64,000 nucleotides of DNA from Takakia lepidozioides (GCA_030704615.1 CM060731.1:2976001-3040000); one strand, 5' to 3'; positions 10,371 through 23,676 are shown, counted from the stretch's first letter. Numbers and translations are program-made. The notes: generated by a model not told the origin, from the letters alone.

Positions 10371-10799
10371 CTGATGTTCTCTTGACATGTCCACGATAGT
10401 GCTTTACCTAGTTGCACATCTAATTTTCCTTACCAATGACTTCACTTGGGCAGTGATCTATGGATATGGCAACATGGCCCTCATCTTGGTCATCTGTAGA
10501 ATGTGGCCAAAACTTGTTTTAAAAACACTCTTGATATAAATCAGTTTTGAGCCATCCAAATGTTTTTGGTTCCTGCCATGTATTTGTATTCTATGTTTTG
10601 CTGTATTTGTAATATATTTTCAATGCAGTGCAGTGAATCAGTAAATTTAAATACAAAACCCACTAATTCACATTTATACAGATAGAAAATGAAAAATAAA
10701 TAATAGTAAATGAGAAAAACAAAACAATAGTAATAAACAAAAACAATAAAACCAAACATTAAACAAAAAGCCTCCCCAATATATATATATATATATACT
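10371..10799. other. No recognisable gene; AT-rich, TA microsatellite at the end
   Basis: AT-rich spacer with a (TA)n run near 10780-10797. I see no coding or RNA feature. Confidence 0.4.
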
Positions 10800-10802
10800 A
10801 GG

Positions 10803-10945
10803 TACACGTCATGCATCCACGTCATACTACAGTAGAACCATTTTACTACACGTCATGCATCCATGTCATAATGCAGTTAAACTACTTTACTACACGTCAT
10901 AGCCACGTCGCATCCACGTCATACTGTGCTACCTACACGTCACCC
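10803..10945. repeat. Tandem repeat of ~50 bp rich in CACGTCA words
   Basis: A unit of roughly 50 bp containing ACACGTCATGCATCCACGTC and an ACTACAGT/AACCATTTTACT-like half recurs about 2.5 times. CACGTCA or close variants appear at least six times. ACGT-core words can bind bZIP factors, but with no adjacent gene this is more simply a small satellite or transposon-end repeat. Confidence 0.6.
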
Positions 10946-11329
10946 CCTAGGTTTTATGTCACATTTCATTGTTAGAACCTGGCATCTGGATTTGACCTTT
11001 GTCACGCATGTTTGACTATGGAGGCTGGGAGTAAAAATGTCGCAAACAACTAAAAAATGAGTCAATTACAGAGTCGAAAAGCCCAGCTTGTATTGTAGTG
11101 ATCATTTGTAGGTTGGATGAATCAATTAGATGCATAAGATCATTAAGCATTTATCATGAAGGTTTTCAGCCCTTCTTTTGACGTCTGGCTTGGAGTTTAA
11201 AGCTGCGAGGAAGAGCAGAAGATATTATGCTTCTGGAATGCAGGACCCCAACAAATGTAAAGCGTTGTTCTGAGCAATACGTTTATTGTTTGTGACCTTG
11301 TCGCTAACACATGTACAAAATTTTCATTG

Positions 11330-11843
11330 CCAAGATGGACTGACATCAAGGCAAACAAGTTCTTCGTTGTAGTTGATGAAAATACTCGTGCGTTCAAAAT
11401 TATGAGTATGGCGTCAAGTCTTTTTATGCCGACAGAGTGGTGAGATCAGTGGGTATCGGGGAAGGAGCACAGGGTATCCGGAGATGTGAACAAGCAAGAC
11501 GACTAGGGTTGTCAGACATATATGACTCGCTTGCAAATAGATGGACGGGGTTGAGGGTTTGTAGTATTTGGAAGATACTGGGTGTAGATTCGTATCACCA
11601 GGCCCATTTTTCTTGAAAGGAGTTGCGCATTTCTTCGTTGCTCTTAATATCAATACAAATACATATGAGAAGGTTGTGGCGGAGGTTCCACAAGGCCTAT
11701 TCGTGCAAAAACTGGTTACCACCCGCAACCACTTGTTCTTGATTTGTGGGATAGATCCCACAAAAGAGGATCTACAGATTTGGGAGGTGAATTTGTCAAC
11801 TAATAAGTGCACCAAGATTGCCCAAATGCTTGATTCAGTGTAG
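11330..11843 (+). pseudogene. F-box/kelch-associated protein pseudogene
   Basis: Pieces in different frames fit the F-box associated region of plant F-box/kelch proteins: FFVVVDENTRAFKI, then YDSLANRWTGL, then an open stretch from 11568 with FFLKGVAHFFVALNINTNTY, EVPQGLF, LVTTRNHLFLICGID and LQIWEVNLSTNKC. Frame changes occur around 11400 and 11560 and a stop lies just before 11565, so it is broken. The N-terminal F-box itself is not visible. Intact relatives are substrate receptors of SCF ubiquitin ligases. The family call rests on motif order and is moderate. Confidence 0.5.
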
Positions 11844-12300
11844 AATTAGGGTTTCAAACTCAAGGTATGCACGGTTAGTCTGGCAGTTTAATTCTGACAG
11901 CATTGAAAAGTCTAGAGGAGATAGAAGTTCGTGGGGACCTGCATGATAGAGAGGGTAGTGAAAATGATTACAAACTGGGCTAGAGAAGATTAGGGCTGCT
12001 TGTCTGACTTGTCTGAGTTTTACAGAAAGAGGAATATACGACGATGATGTCATCAACTTTGACTACGATTTTTCACCCACCAAATTATGCATCATCCAAT
12101 TTAACCTCAAAAAATTTGTCGTTGAAGATCACAAGGCAACATGACGACTTTGAGCTCTAAGATATTGCTATTTTTATTTGGAATGACCTCCAATAATTGC
12201 AACCATGTTGTCTAAACAACAGAACTAAGATCAACCGCTTCAATTTCTACTAGCCACAGAGTGCAGTGTATTGATTGATACAACAGATATTGGTACCTCT
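11844..12300. other. No recognisable gene
   Basis: Spacer between the F-box relic and the LINE remnant; no coding exon, RNA gene or clear repeat seen. Confidence 0.35.
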
Positions 12301-12309
12301 CACCACTTC

Positions 12310-12585
12310 CTGGACTGAGAACTGTTGGTGTTTTGCTGACACCAACAGATTTGTGGCACTCTTTAATTCAAAAGTGGCGCATAGAAAATTCCAAAATGAA
12401 GAGGTCGAGGCTGAGTATGTCCAGGCCTTGCAAGGGGGATCCTCAAGGTTGTGTGGATCAGATTTTCACTTTGTCATCTGTTTGTCATCTGTTTGGACTG
12501 AGAACTGTTGGCGTCAGATTTTCACTTTGTCATCTGATTCCCAACACCAACAGATCTATGACACTCTTTAATTCGAAAGTGCCCA
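12310..12585. repeat. Local ~200-bp direct duplication at the LINE 3' side
   Basis: GGACTGAGAACTGTTGG occurs near 12311 and 12495, and CACTCTTTAATTC followed by AAAGTG occurs near 12357 and 12563. The two units sit head to tail and overlap the end of the minus-strand LINE frame. Confidence 0.5.
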
Positions 12586-13920
12586 CAATGGAGAGATGCA
12601 TGGAGCACCAAAAAGACAACTTATTTCTAAGGTTTTTGAGGACAGCTTCCGATCTACGCTCTTCAGATATGTCATGGCCAAAAGGTGTCCTAAAAGGACA
12701 TGTGACTGGCCATCCTGTAGCCAGGTAAGGCCCATGTTCTCCCCCCAAGGATGACACGCCATTGTAGAGTCTTTCAGCTTAGAGAGGATACCTCTGGATT
12801 TATTCCAATTGATCATAAGCCCAGAGGCGGCACAGAAGGAGGACAAAGCAGAAAGAGTTCTGCTGACATTAAAAAAAGAATTGTTGTCAACCAAGAGAGC
12901 GGTGTCATCAGCGTAAAGGGAAGACTTGATACTATAGTCCAGAGTGGGTGGATTCAGCACCCTAAGCCCGATGATGTCACTGCTCTTGTTGAGGAGATGT
13001 GTAAGCCCATCAACCGCAATCAGGATAAGGAATGGGGATAGGGGGCAACCTTGTCGCACCGACCGGAAGATAGGGAAAGAGCTGGAGATAATTCCATTAA
13101 CCATGATTTTGCTGTAAGCAGAAAGCAAGAGGATGCGAATCTAGCTGAAAAAGTTACCATGGATACCACATCTTTGGATCGCTCTCAGAAGGTAATCCCA
13201 TTCAATATTATCAGAAGCCTTCTCGAACTCCAGCATGAGCAGGGCCAGAGGCTGGTTGAGTTGAAGGCTGAATCAAGAGCCTCACTAGCAAGGAGGATAT
13301 TTGTCTAAAATCATCCGGTCTTTGAGAAAACCCGACTGCTCAGGGCTAATCATCTTATAGAGAATCGGTTGGAGCTTGGAAGCTAAAGCCTTAGCGATGA
13401 CCTTGTACACAACATTAAGAAGAGTTATCGGTCGGTAATTTGCTAGAGAATCCCTATCTCCTTTTTTATGAATCAAGGTGATCACGCCCTGGGAGAGTTG
13501 AGAAGACATGATACCCTTGAGGAGGATGTCTTCAGCCATTGCAACAAAATCATCACTACATACAAGCCAAATAACTTTGAAAAGCTCTCCAGGTAACCCA
13601 TCTAAGCAACCCATCTAAGCCTGGCAATTTAAAGGAGGCTAGGGCATCCAAGGCATCCCCTAACTCTATTGCTGTGAAAGGAGCATTAAGGCTTTCCATA
13701 TCAGCCTGAGCGATGACTGCTGGGAAGGCATCTAGGACCTCAATTCTAGAATTCCCAGCAAGACCGAACTACTTCTTTTGCTGAACAGCGCCGAGAAATG
13801 GGAAGCAGCCATGGAAGAAAGGCTTTTGGGATGAGAGATGGATTGGCCCAACACGTTCTTTAATGAAGCGATGGTGTCGTTGCTTAGCCTTGAGGAAGAA
13901 ATAACGAGACATTTTTTTAC
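12560..13920 (-). pseudogene. LINE reverse transcriptase (ORF2) remnant
   Basis: Read on the minus strand, several frames give in order: IELGDALDALASFKLPGLDG (the K-PG-DG region), LITLIHKKGD-like and NYRPITLLNVVYK (RT fingers), SPEQSGFL, an LEFEKASDNIEWDYL segment, RQGCPLSPFLILIAVDGL, the catalytic YADDTALL box (about 12907-12930), and SGLMINWNKS. The last part continues in a shifted frame with VLKNLRNKLSFWCSMHLS. Stops and frameshifts (near 13140, 13290 and 12700) break the ORF. No endonuclease domain is seen upstream. It is a different, more decayed LINE lineage than the plus-strand zinc-knuckle LINE copies. Confidence 0.75.
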
Positions 13921-14309
13921 CCTTGAGGGACCAGCTAATTCCCGCTTTTAAAAAATAAAAATAAATAAAAATATTCCCGCTTTTCGTGTGAGATTGTCCT
14001 CCTTGAACAAATTAAAAACGTTAAGAAAAAAACAAAAACTTAAAAACCGGCCGCTAGGGAAAGGCCGGCCGGCGATTACATCGAAAGCGGTGAACGCACC
14101 AACCCGACGCTTACGCGGGTGAACAGGCGAGTTGGATGAGAAAGAGGAGATGGATGAAAGGCCATTGAAAAGCTCGCTGGGGCGGCTGTCCACACGCGGG
14201 GGCGTTGCAAACAAGGCAGCAGCGCGGGGCTTATAGCGATCCCCCTCCTCGATCGCCATCGCTCCTCTCTCTTGTGTTTTCGCTTCTCGCAGGCCTGCAC
14301 CAGCTCACC
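13921..14309 (+). promoter_or_regulatory. Upstream region and 5' leader of the biotin carboxylase gene
   Basis: Between the LINE remnant and the biotin carboxylase start the sequence becomes GC-rich (14045-14300) with CGGCCGG words and a CT-rich leader (14240-14290) just before the ATG. I cannot place a TATA box or a transcription start. Confidence 0.35.
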
Positions 14310-17300
14310 ATGGAGAGCATGAGCTTCGCCACTGCAGTGGTAAGTGTCTGATGAGTGTAATTTGAACTGGATCCCGTTTTTTGAGCTTGAGATGTTGCGG
14401 GGCACGCTGAGGATGAATAAGTAGAGGATTGGAGCGTGATAGGCATGATAATCTGCTCTAAACTGTGACATGTGACAGGGGCCCGGTGTTTGGGCATCTT
14501 CAGAAGGGATCCGGCAGCAATCATGCAGAGCGGCCAGGGCGTCTCCGTGTCCCCTTCTTGGTGGTGTTGCAACGAGTGTGCGAAGCAGCAGTAGCACTTT
14601 CCAGAGTGGCAGCGGTGCACTGACGTTGAAGTATGCTGTTGGGAAGAGTAACTTAGCAGGCCATAAGGGGAGCTCTCGTGCACACAATGGGGCACTGTCA
14701 AGCACCTGCGAGTATGAGAAGATACTCATAGCAAACAGGGGTGAAATTGCCGTGCGCATTATTCGGACAGCACACGAGATGGGAATTCCCTGCGTGGCAG
14801 TGCACTCCACAATCGACAGGCAGTCCCTGCACGTGCAGCTGGCAGACGAAGCTGTCTGCATTGGCGAGGCTCCCAGCAGCCAGTCGTGAGTTGTTCACTA
14901 CGCATTAGTCTTTCTTTGGATGTCCTTGGAATGATAGGTTCAACGCCAACCTCTAAGCATCTTCTTGTAGAACTATTCTCATCTTTTATTGGTCATTCTC
15001 AGTAAAGTGTCAGTCCCATAACCCGGAAGAACTCTTCTATCTGACCAAGTCTACAAGTGCAACCCAAGGATCTAATGAGCAAGGGGATTGCCAGGGGTTG
15101 GAGATGGCACGGTCAAGACACACAATCAGGAAGAGTTGCTCATAACATGCGTGCCATTTTTTGGTGATGGGCAGGTACTTGAACGTCCCCAACATCGTGT
15201 CAGCAGCTTTAAGCCACCGCTGTACAATGCTGCATCCTGGCTATGGATTTTTGGCCGAGAATGCCACCTTTGTTGATATCTGCAGGGACCATGGTCTCAA
15301 CTTTATTGGTCCGAATGTGAGTAGCTATTTCACGTCCTTGGGCCATTTGGTAGCGGTTATCAAATGTTTCTTTTCATGTAACCTTGACCTAATTTGCTAA
15401 CAGGACGGGCAGGAGTTACAGAGGGCCAGCTTAACCTGATGACTTCCTCACATGATTACATGGCACCAGACACTTTGGGGGATGTATGTATGCTGATTCT
15501 GCTTTGAACGTTAGTTCTGACTGGGAGATAATATTGCTACTGTGATTTGTAGCCAGATAGCATCAGGACAATGGGTGACAAGGCAACTGCACGAGATACT
15601 ATGAAGAAGGCTGGGGTTCCTACTGTGCCAGGCACTGATGGACTTATTCAGGTAAGACTGAGATCTCTCCTCACTCACAAATGGTCTGAACATCCTAGAA
15701 ATTACATGACTTGCAGATATGACATGTTTATTGTGGCAATTGCTTAAAGTATACCTTGTGTTGATTTGAAAGATGATTTTTCCACAACCTGGCTAGCTGA
15801 GCACAAAACTCGGTGAGATTGTCCACAGGGTCAGTCTAGAGTTTTTCTTTGTTTTGATATGTACATGCAATTCAAGGCCCTTTCTCACATAGATGTCTCA
15901 TGGATAGATAGACAACAGAGGAAGCGATTCGGTTGGCCAATGAGATTGGCTTCCCCATTATGATCAAGGTATGGTGACACAACTTTGTGCATATCCATGG
16001 AGCATTTAACTTTCTTCAGTATCATATTGGACAGGGCAGAGAGGCAATCTATGGTGTTTATTGTGAATTCGAGTTCTTCTTAGTTAAGAAAGGTCCTTCC
16101 TATTGTAGTTCTCTGAGCTTAATTTGTCCTGCTTGGGTGCTCTTTGTTGGTTCCTTTTCCTCTTGAAACTTCTTTGGTTGTTTTCCTGAAATCTCTCTCT
16201 AAACTGTTTTGCATCATGAACTAGCTTGATCGTTTGTATCTTGTGTTGTGATTGGCCAGGCAACAGCAGGAGGTGGGGGTCGTGGTATGCGCCTTGCCCA
16301 TGAGCCTAGTGAGTTTGTCAGACTGCTCCAGGTACTACTCCATATATTCCTCTTGTCCTCATATATGCTTGACATTGAGGGCTGCATATGCCCATGAAAC
16401 TGGTTCATCTTTTTTAATTTCAGAGAATTTCTTTGTCAGGCAGAGTTATGAGAGCAGTAAGCTGAGTCTGATAGATTGCCTCTGTTGATACTGGTTTTTA
16501 CTTCTGTGCAGCAAGCCAGGAGTGAGGCAGGGGCTGCATTCGGAAATGATGGAGTGTATCTGGAGAGGTATATTCAGAATCCACGGCATATTGAATTCCA
16601 GGTGAGCTCACCTTTTGATAATAATTGTGGTTTGTCGCTTGGATTTGTGAGATTTTACCGTCATGGACAGATGTTATTTAGACTAAGATCTTGGCGCTGT
16701 GCAATATGTCAAGTCATGTGTTTTTTTACCAGACAGTAGTTTTTTAGGAAAGGAACGGTCCTCTGCTAAATGGCACCTCTCCTGTCCACCATGGTAATGA
16801 TTTTTAAGCTGCGGTTGCAGGTGTTGGCTGATAAACACGGGAATGTGGTTCATTTTGGTGAACGTGACTGCAGTATTCAGGTATTTAAATCTTTTGTTTT
16901 TTAATGTGGTGCAAAGAACTGAGACCTATTTTCGTACAGCCAATACACACAATTGTGGGAATCAATTCTTCCTTTGGAGGCTGCTTATCCTTATCGTTTT
17001 AAGGATAGCTAAACCCTGAACGTCGTATGAATGTATCTCTTTGGAGGCTGCTCCACCTTGGACTGGTGGAACCATTGAGCTTCTTTCCAGGAAATCAAGC
17101 ATGGTTTTCTTTTCTCTATGGTTGCAATAGTATTGCAGTTGAGCACAGGTGTCAAGTTACAGTTGAAACCCAAGCAAGTAGGCAAAATTCTTTGATCGAT
17201 TTGCTGGGTGGCCCACGTACGTCCCACCATCCTATATAGCAAAAGATGAATCACATGTGAGGTAATGGGTACTCTGATGTGTTTTCGCAGAGAAGGAACC

Positions 17301-20029
17301 AGAAATTGCTAGAAGAGGCACCTTCACCCGCTCTGACTGCCGAGTTGCGGAAAGCTATGGGAGATGCTGCTGTTGCAGCTGCTGCATCAATTGGATATGT
17401 CGGAGTGGGCACAGTTGAATTCTTGCTGGACGAGGGTGGTAACTTCTACTTCATGGAAATGAACACCCGAATCCAGGTGTGTTGGTGACACCTAGCATGA
17501 GGATTTTAGCTTTGTCTTACAAGTAGAAGTCATTTGATATTCATGCTGTCTGGTGTTCAATCTATCTTGTGGCTCAAAGAAGGAACCAAAGGCCAGAGAG
17601 TCAAACCACTAACTGGAGGCAAATTATGCTTGTTAGTTGTGGACAGACCAGAGGGTTCTGATTCATGCACTTCGAATCTGGGCGATGACTCGGAGGTCAA
17701 ATACTGTAGTAGCAGTTAGGATCCCTAGGACTTATTTCAAGACAACTGTTGTGCATCTTCCTCATTTTGAAGTTCAGCCCTTCAACTTTGTGGTCTTGCT
17801 CCAGTGTTCCAAAGTACAATTTCCTGATAGGGCAAAGCACATGAACATGAGTCATTCTGTAAATCGACACTGTGCATGACTGCTGATAAGTAAACATTTG
17901 CACTTTCTGGATGGCTGGCAATGGAAAACAGGTTGAGCACCCAGTGACAGAGATGATATATTCTGTTGACCTCATTGAGGAACAAATTCGGGTGGCCTTA
18001 GGGGAGAAGCTTCGATACACTCAGGTATATGTTGCTTGCAACAAAATGCTTAGGAAGATGGATGCTCCTTTGACTGTGCTGTTAGGCACCTGGCCTGACC
18101 TCAAAGCCAGTTATGATCACTTGTGGGCACATAGTTATTAATCGTTGGCAGTGTTGTCTCCTCAGCTGGTTCTAGTCTGGTCATAATGGGATATATGTGC
18201 GTGATATGTAGCACTGATTGTGCTCCTCTGTTTTGATTGGCTTTGTAGGACGAGATTGTCCTCCGTGGACACTCAATAGAGTGCCGCATCAATGCAGAGG
18301 ATGCGTTCAAAGGCTTCCGCCCGGGGCCAGGTTAATGATCAGTCTTTGACCTCATTCACTGCCTGGCCTTTACTGTTGATGAGCAGGGCACAGCATACGT
18401 GAAGAATTGATTTCATATCTTTAAGCCTAGATTGCATGTTTTTCCAGCACAGGCTTCCCTCATCTACTCCTCGACTGAGCTGCAAGATGTTGATGCTTTA
18501 CTTGAAGGATGACTGCCATGTGTGCCTTCCATGAAAGACTCGGTGCTTATATTAGAGACGTGGGAGTGCTGCAGGCCGTATCACTGGTTACCTGCCACCG
18601 GGTGGCCCATTTGTAAGAATGGACAGTCATATCTACACTGACTACGTAGTTCCTCCCAGTTATGACTCTCTGCTAGGAAAGGTTGGTGATGTCCTTCTTC
18701 CTCGAGTGCTACTTGCCTGCTGAACCTGTTAGTCTAGCAGTCATCCTCTTACACCCCGCGTGTCAATATAAGGCCATGTTGACTAAGGTGGTGCATGGAT
18801 GCAGCTCATTGTGTGGGCGCCAACCAGGGAGAGGGCCATTGTGCGGATGCTGCGAGCTCTAAATGACACCATTATCACTGGTAAGGTTGTCATTACCTTA
18901 TGACTACACCTAACTCAGTATAGAGCATTTGTTGTTATTAAAATGGCTGCTAGGTTAAATAGTAGAAAGCATGATGTTTTCTACTGTTATATTCCTACCT
19001 TCATGTGAGAGAAAAACTTCATAACATCGACAGGCTCCCTGAAAAAGAGAGAGAATGAGCAAGAATGAGAGATGAGTACGTGCTTTTTGTGGGTATGTGA
19101 GTTGTGGATCGGCAACTGGGTGGTGAATTTTGCTCAATTAAGTAGTGACTGAGTGGGGATGAATGGGCCATGAGGCAGGCATTCCAACGACCCTGGATTA
19201 TCACAAGCTCATCCTAGAGATCCAGGTTTGTCATCCTTTTGCTCCCAACCTTGTATTTTTGGCTTCTTCATTTTGCATGGGTGAAATCTGGTTCCTCTAC
19301 TGGCAGTTGGTTTCATGATGCCTGTCAACTACATGACTGTATTTAGGTTAAAGGTGACATGAAATGCAATTGCAGGACTTTAAGGATGGCAAAGTGGACA
19401 CAGCCTTCATTCCCAAACATGAATCGGATCTTGTTGCTGTAAGTAAATGAAGAGCAGATCAATTTTCAATCTCTCCTGGTCTAAAAACCTTCCCTCTTGA
19501 AGTGTAACACCCATCTTTGGATTATCTTGTATCTAGTTTTCCAAGAACACTATGGATTAAGGCATTATAAGTTTCTGTCTACCTACTTACCTACTACCTA
19601 CGTACTTGCTGGTTTGGCAATTTTTCAATAGATTGTTCAAGATGTCTAGTTTCGATTACTAAGATCTTGTAGTTCTTTTGCAGAACATCTCAAACCTCAA
19701 GAGGTAACAGTAGTTGAGAGACCTCGAAGCACAAGAAGATTTCTGTTACTGTAGATGCCACAGATTGAGCCTGGCAGTCAGTCTTGAAAGTGTGCCAGTT
19801 GGGATCCAGTTTTAAGACCTCACTGAAACTGTAGAACACACTGACATTAGAGGTAGTATGGGCACCTGCTTAGGGTTACTTACTCCGTGTTGTAAAAATG
19901 GGGTGGGAGGGCCTTCTGCTACTCTGTTCCTTTGCATAACTGTGCTTTCTGTGTTGGGTTTGTGCGCAGCCAGCTGCATTTCCTCCTGCACCAACTCCTC
20001 TGAAGGAGACAGTAAAAGCATCTGCTTGA
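14310..20029 (+). CDS. CAC2: Biotin carboxylase subunit of plastid acetyl-CoA carboxylase
   Basis: Catalyses ATP-dependent carboxylation of biotin on BCCP, the first half-reaction of heteromeric acetyl-CoA carboxylase in the plastid stroma (fatty-acid synthesis). Sixteen exons join in phase: 14310-14339, 14479-14885, 15175-15316, 15553-15651, 15912-15968, 16260-16331, 16512-16601, 16821-16880, 17291-17476, 17932-18024, 18249-18330, 18575-18681, 18805-18880, 19179-19225, 19376-19438 and 19970-20029; all introns are GT-AG. The product is 556 aa (Arabidopsis CAC2 is about 537). Residues 1 to ~85 are Ser/Ala/Arg-rich, like a transit peptide; [12 protein letters not shown] starts at 92; the ATP-grasp glycine loop [11 protein letters not shown] is 246-256; FMEMNTRIQ is 373-381. 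The short last exon is less conserved; reading through exon 15 would instead stop at 19450. The last exon lies in the thrice-repeated segment. Confidence 0.93.
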
Positions 20030-22940
20030 CGGGGTAATTTGATACCAAGTTTTTGACCAATTCTTACTAAACTGGTTTTAAATAAGCATAATACCATCCT
20101 GACCCCTTTCTTGTAGCTTTCTTATTGGCCGAATCAATGTGCACTGGCCAGGGTTGTGCTGATCTCCTATCCTCTCACAGGAACCAACCACAGGACCCCT
20201 TTGAAGGTGTATTTCAGTTTTGATCCAGTTAAGGGGAGCACAAGCGCTGCACCCAAACTCTCTTCCATCTGATGTCCTGTTGATGGAAGTTGGATTGACA
20301 CGTTGGTGTGTTTACATTTCTAGTCAGAGAAGCACAGTTTGGATAAAACATGATAGCATGAATGTAGATGTGGGACAAGCCTCGAGTGGTAGTGCCTCAA
20401 GGTATTTGTCATGGCTTTCATTCTTTCACTTGGTATCATACATCAATGGTCCATATCCTTTCTTTCACCCATTCACCAATTATTATTTTCAAATTGGACC
20501 AGTTTTTTGGGCTCTATGGAAGGGGTTGATGCATTGAATGGAATTTCCATTTAAAAAAAAATATATATAGCATCATCGCATCTGAACCAACAAGCGGCCC
20601 CTCGCGAAATGGTTCCTCTTAGTTGATGAGATATGTTGGCAGCGAAGAATATAATTAAGAAATTTAGAAATAATAAATACAGGTTTATGGGATGTCCAAT
20701 ATGCTTTTGTTTTGTACAATACTAGGTATTCGGTGTCATCTAAGTCCAAGTGCAATCCCCTATGTATGCAGAGACCCTGTTTGGGAGATCTCAATGTGTT
20801 GTTCCAGTTTACGAATATCCAGCGACCAAAAGTACTTGAAATTCCACATTTGTTACGGTCCAAAAATTATGAGACACTACAAACAATATTGTGAATGCCA
20901 ATATTTAAAAAAAGCCCAATCTACATTCATATTCATGTGCACAAAAGAGAAATGCTACTTTTCACTAATTTCCAGTGACCAGAAGTACTTGAAATTTCCA
21001 AAAATTATGAGACCAAGCTGGTGTACCCCTCCTCTTCCAGGGCTTTCTAAAGGCACCAAACAGGAGGGCTGGTGCCCTATGGTTTTGGAGATCTCAACAA
21101 CACTACAAAACAAAACAAATGAACTATTTGACAGTTGTTTTCTTGACACATAATTATTTTGTAAAATATCTACACCAAAATATATAGTATTATTGTTGGA
21201 TAGAAACAATATAAAAATTAATTTTTGTTTTGTAACCCATTGAGGGAGGAAGCACTAGAACTGAATTTTAAAGAGGTTGATGACAAAAGAATGACCTCAA
21301 AAATTGATTGTAGTGGATTAGGTGAAAGTCATCGAGCATTTCCTACGAAGGGCTCAAAATTCTAGTGCGTTTTCAATTTTGAGGTCCTATTTCTATGATG
21401 CCTAAGCCTCCAATTTATTTTGTCACAAATTAGGAGAGCCTCTAGTAGTTGATAAAGTTGGAGAACCAAACATAATGTTAGATCTAGAGGATATTGCACG
21501 GGTCCCACGAGGAGTTGAAATCATGAAGAAGAATTGATTGTCTGTTTTCAAAACATCTAATCTAATAGATGCAAAGCAGAGATCCTCTTATCTCCTTTAA
21601 CAAGCAAATAAAAAAAATATTTTGCAAAGCAGCCTTAGCCGTGGTCTATGGATCTTGTATGGGATTAGACACGCTTACAACGGCTATTCCAGAAGTGCTA
21701 GAGAGCTAGAGTTTTGTGACAAGTCCAAACAACATACTAAGGCATTTGCCCATATTTGTGTTTTGATGAGCAAATACACCATTTTGGGGTTGACTGTTGA
21801 CTCCCCAAAAGAACAACAAAACATCTATCAGCTAAAAATGTTAAAGGTAACCAACTCAAGAGAGAAAGAGAGGATATAAGCTTTTGAACTTAGGCTTAAA
21901 CTGAATATGATAGCGAATAAAATATACACAACATAAATAATTTAGAAAATTTGATAAAGGCTTTACCAAGGGAGGTGCATTCAATGTAGGTTTTATATGG
22001 GGAAGTTATGACACGGATTTGCCATTTATTGACACTGATGTGTGGTCTCCTATTTAGTGAGGAGCCAATAAACCCGCAAGTGGCTCCTCCTTGTGAATAT
22101 TGAATTTTTTTTCATCCATAATCAACTTGAAAATTCATCTTTTTTTTTTTCTTAAGTTGTTCAATAACACAGAGGTTACCTAAGGGATATCTTACTTGGA
22201 GAAGGCACAGCATATGAGCTAACAAAGGAGAAGAGGTGCCACCTGGGGCTTAGCCATTTTTGACACTGATGCGTAGGCTCCTCTTTTGAATAAAAATGAG
22301 CCAATAAAATAATGCTCGACAGCTGTTAGACATACTAAGATATGTGAGTCTATTAAATTCTCAAAAAAAAAAAACTAAATTATCATCTTCTAAAATATTT
22401 TTAATTTACAAAGTATATAAGAAAAAATGAATGAACAAACGTGAAACAAAGCTCACATGTTCAAATGTTTTCTTTGGGGGTAGGAAATTAGTTCTCAAAT
22501 CAACTCCTAAACACCCGGACCACCGATCCAAGGCTAATTGTAGTTATTTTGTTCCCAAGATCTCCAATGCGCTTGCATCAACTACAAGCAAAGGGGTAGT
22601 GTGTGAGGTAGCAAAATGGGATATCCTACATATTTTAGAAATCTCCAGAGAATATATCATGGCAAAATGAAAATATGCTCATGCAGGGTATTTTACATAT
22701 TTTGGAATTAGAATGTACGAAGGTGAACAAAAAATGTACTCATGCGTGAAAACTGTGAACTATTACAAATCTGTTCACGTTAGCACAAGCCACCCATTAC
22801 TATTATACTGACTTCCTTGCCAGCCAAAAAATAATCTGGAAATGAATTTCACCAGAGAAATTATCTTTTGCATAAGTTATTTTGTGACTTGATAGTATGG
22901 TACAATTTTCTATCCAACTCATACTTGGAGGAGTTTGGAC
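20030..22940. other. AT-rich spacer, no gene seen
   Basis: 3' flank of the biotin carboxylase gene followed by AT-rich sequence. A diverged direct repeat occurs at 22034-22085 and 22259-22310, each with a GACACTGATG word followed by a GAGCCAATAAA-like word. No coding feature can be supported. Confidence 0.5.
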
Positions 22941-23584
22941 CAGTGTTGGGCGGTTATCAGGTTTTCGTGAGCTCCTCCGGTGCAGGTTCTTTGCCAATTG
23001 CCCCTTCTTTACAACCTCGGAGGCGGTCAAATGGACAAAAGAAAAAATTAAATAACCTGCCGGAGGCGGTTCTTTGATGTTTTCAAAAAACCCGGTTAAG
23101 TTCAATTCCGGTTATTAAAGACCTTTGCAGAGGCGGTTTTTTGAACCGGTTCTGGAAGTTCAATATACTTTGTAACCGGTAGATAACCGGCGGTCCTTAA
23201 AACGGTTATATTGCGGTCATGTAAATGAACTATTTATAAAATAAAAATTTACATATATTGAAATGATGAAAATATTAAAAAAAAACTTAAATAAATGCCA
23301 AGCAGGGATTGACCAGCCATGCAAGATGGTAGCCCTTGAAACTGGATCATCCAGATGATCAATAATGGACATCTTAGTTACCAGATTGGTGTCACATTAA
23401 TCTTAGCAAGGGTATATGCTGACACTATTTATTGATAACCGGGTCCTTTTTTAAGGCCATGGCCGGATACCAATAAATAAAAAACCAAACTTGCTCGCCG
23501 GTTCTCGAAGCCCGCCGGTTATCTCAACCCCTAGCCTCCGCCGGATCTGTTTATATCCGGTTTTTTGATTTTTTGCACCTCCTC

Positions 23585-23621
<37 letters not shown>

Positions 23622-23676
23622 CCGGTCTAATAACAGGCGGTTATAACCGGCCAAAGTTCATAACAGCCCAACACTG
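22941..23676. mobile_element. Non-autonomous hAT-type transposon with 8-bp target duplication (copy A)
   Basis: The element begins CAGTGTTGGGC and ends GCCCAACACTG, perfect 11-bp terminal inverted repeats. It is flanked by a perfect 8-bp duplication, gtttggac (22933-22940 and 23677-23684), which is diagnostic of the hAT superfamily. At 736 bp it has no transposase frame. The interior carries many AACCGG/CCGGTT words near both ends, as expected of subterminal transposase-binding motifs, and a (TA)n run at about 23589-23620. Confidence 0.85.

Noticed and set aside
4851-11097. CACTACAA at 4851 and TTGTAGTG near 11097 as the ends of one CACTA element around the DUF4216/4218 frames
   Set aside because: The 3-bp flanks differ, similarity stops after the first few bases, and unrelated PPR and ORF relics would lie inside; chance is likely.
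14076-14861. 261-codon minus-strand frame overlapping exons 1-2 of biotin carboxylase
   Set aside because: Antisense shadow of a clearly conserved plus-strand gene; Cys/His/Ser-rich with no domain.
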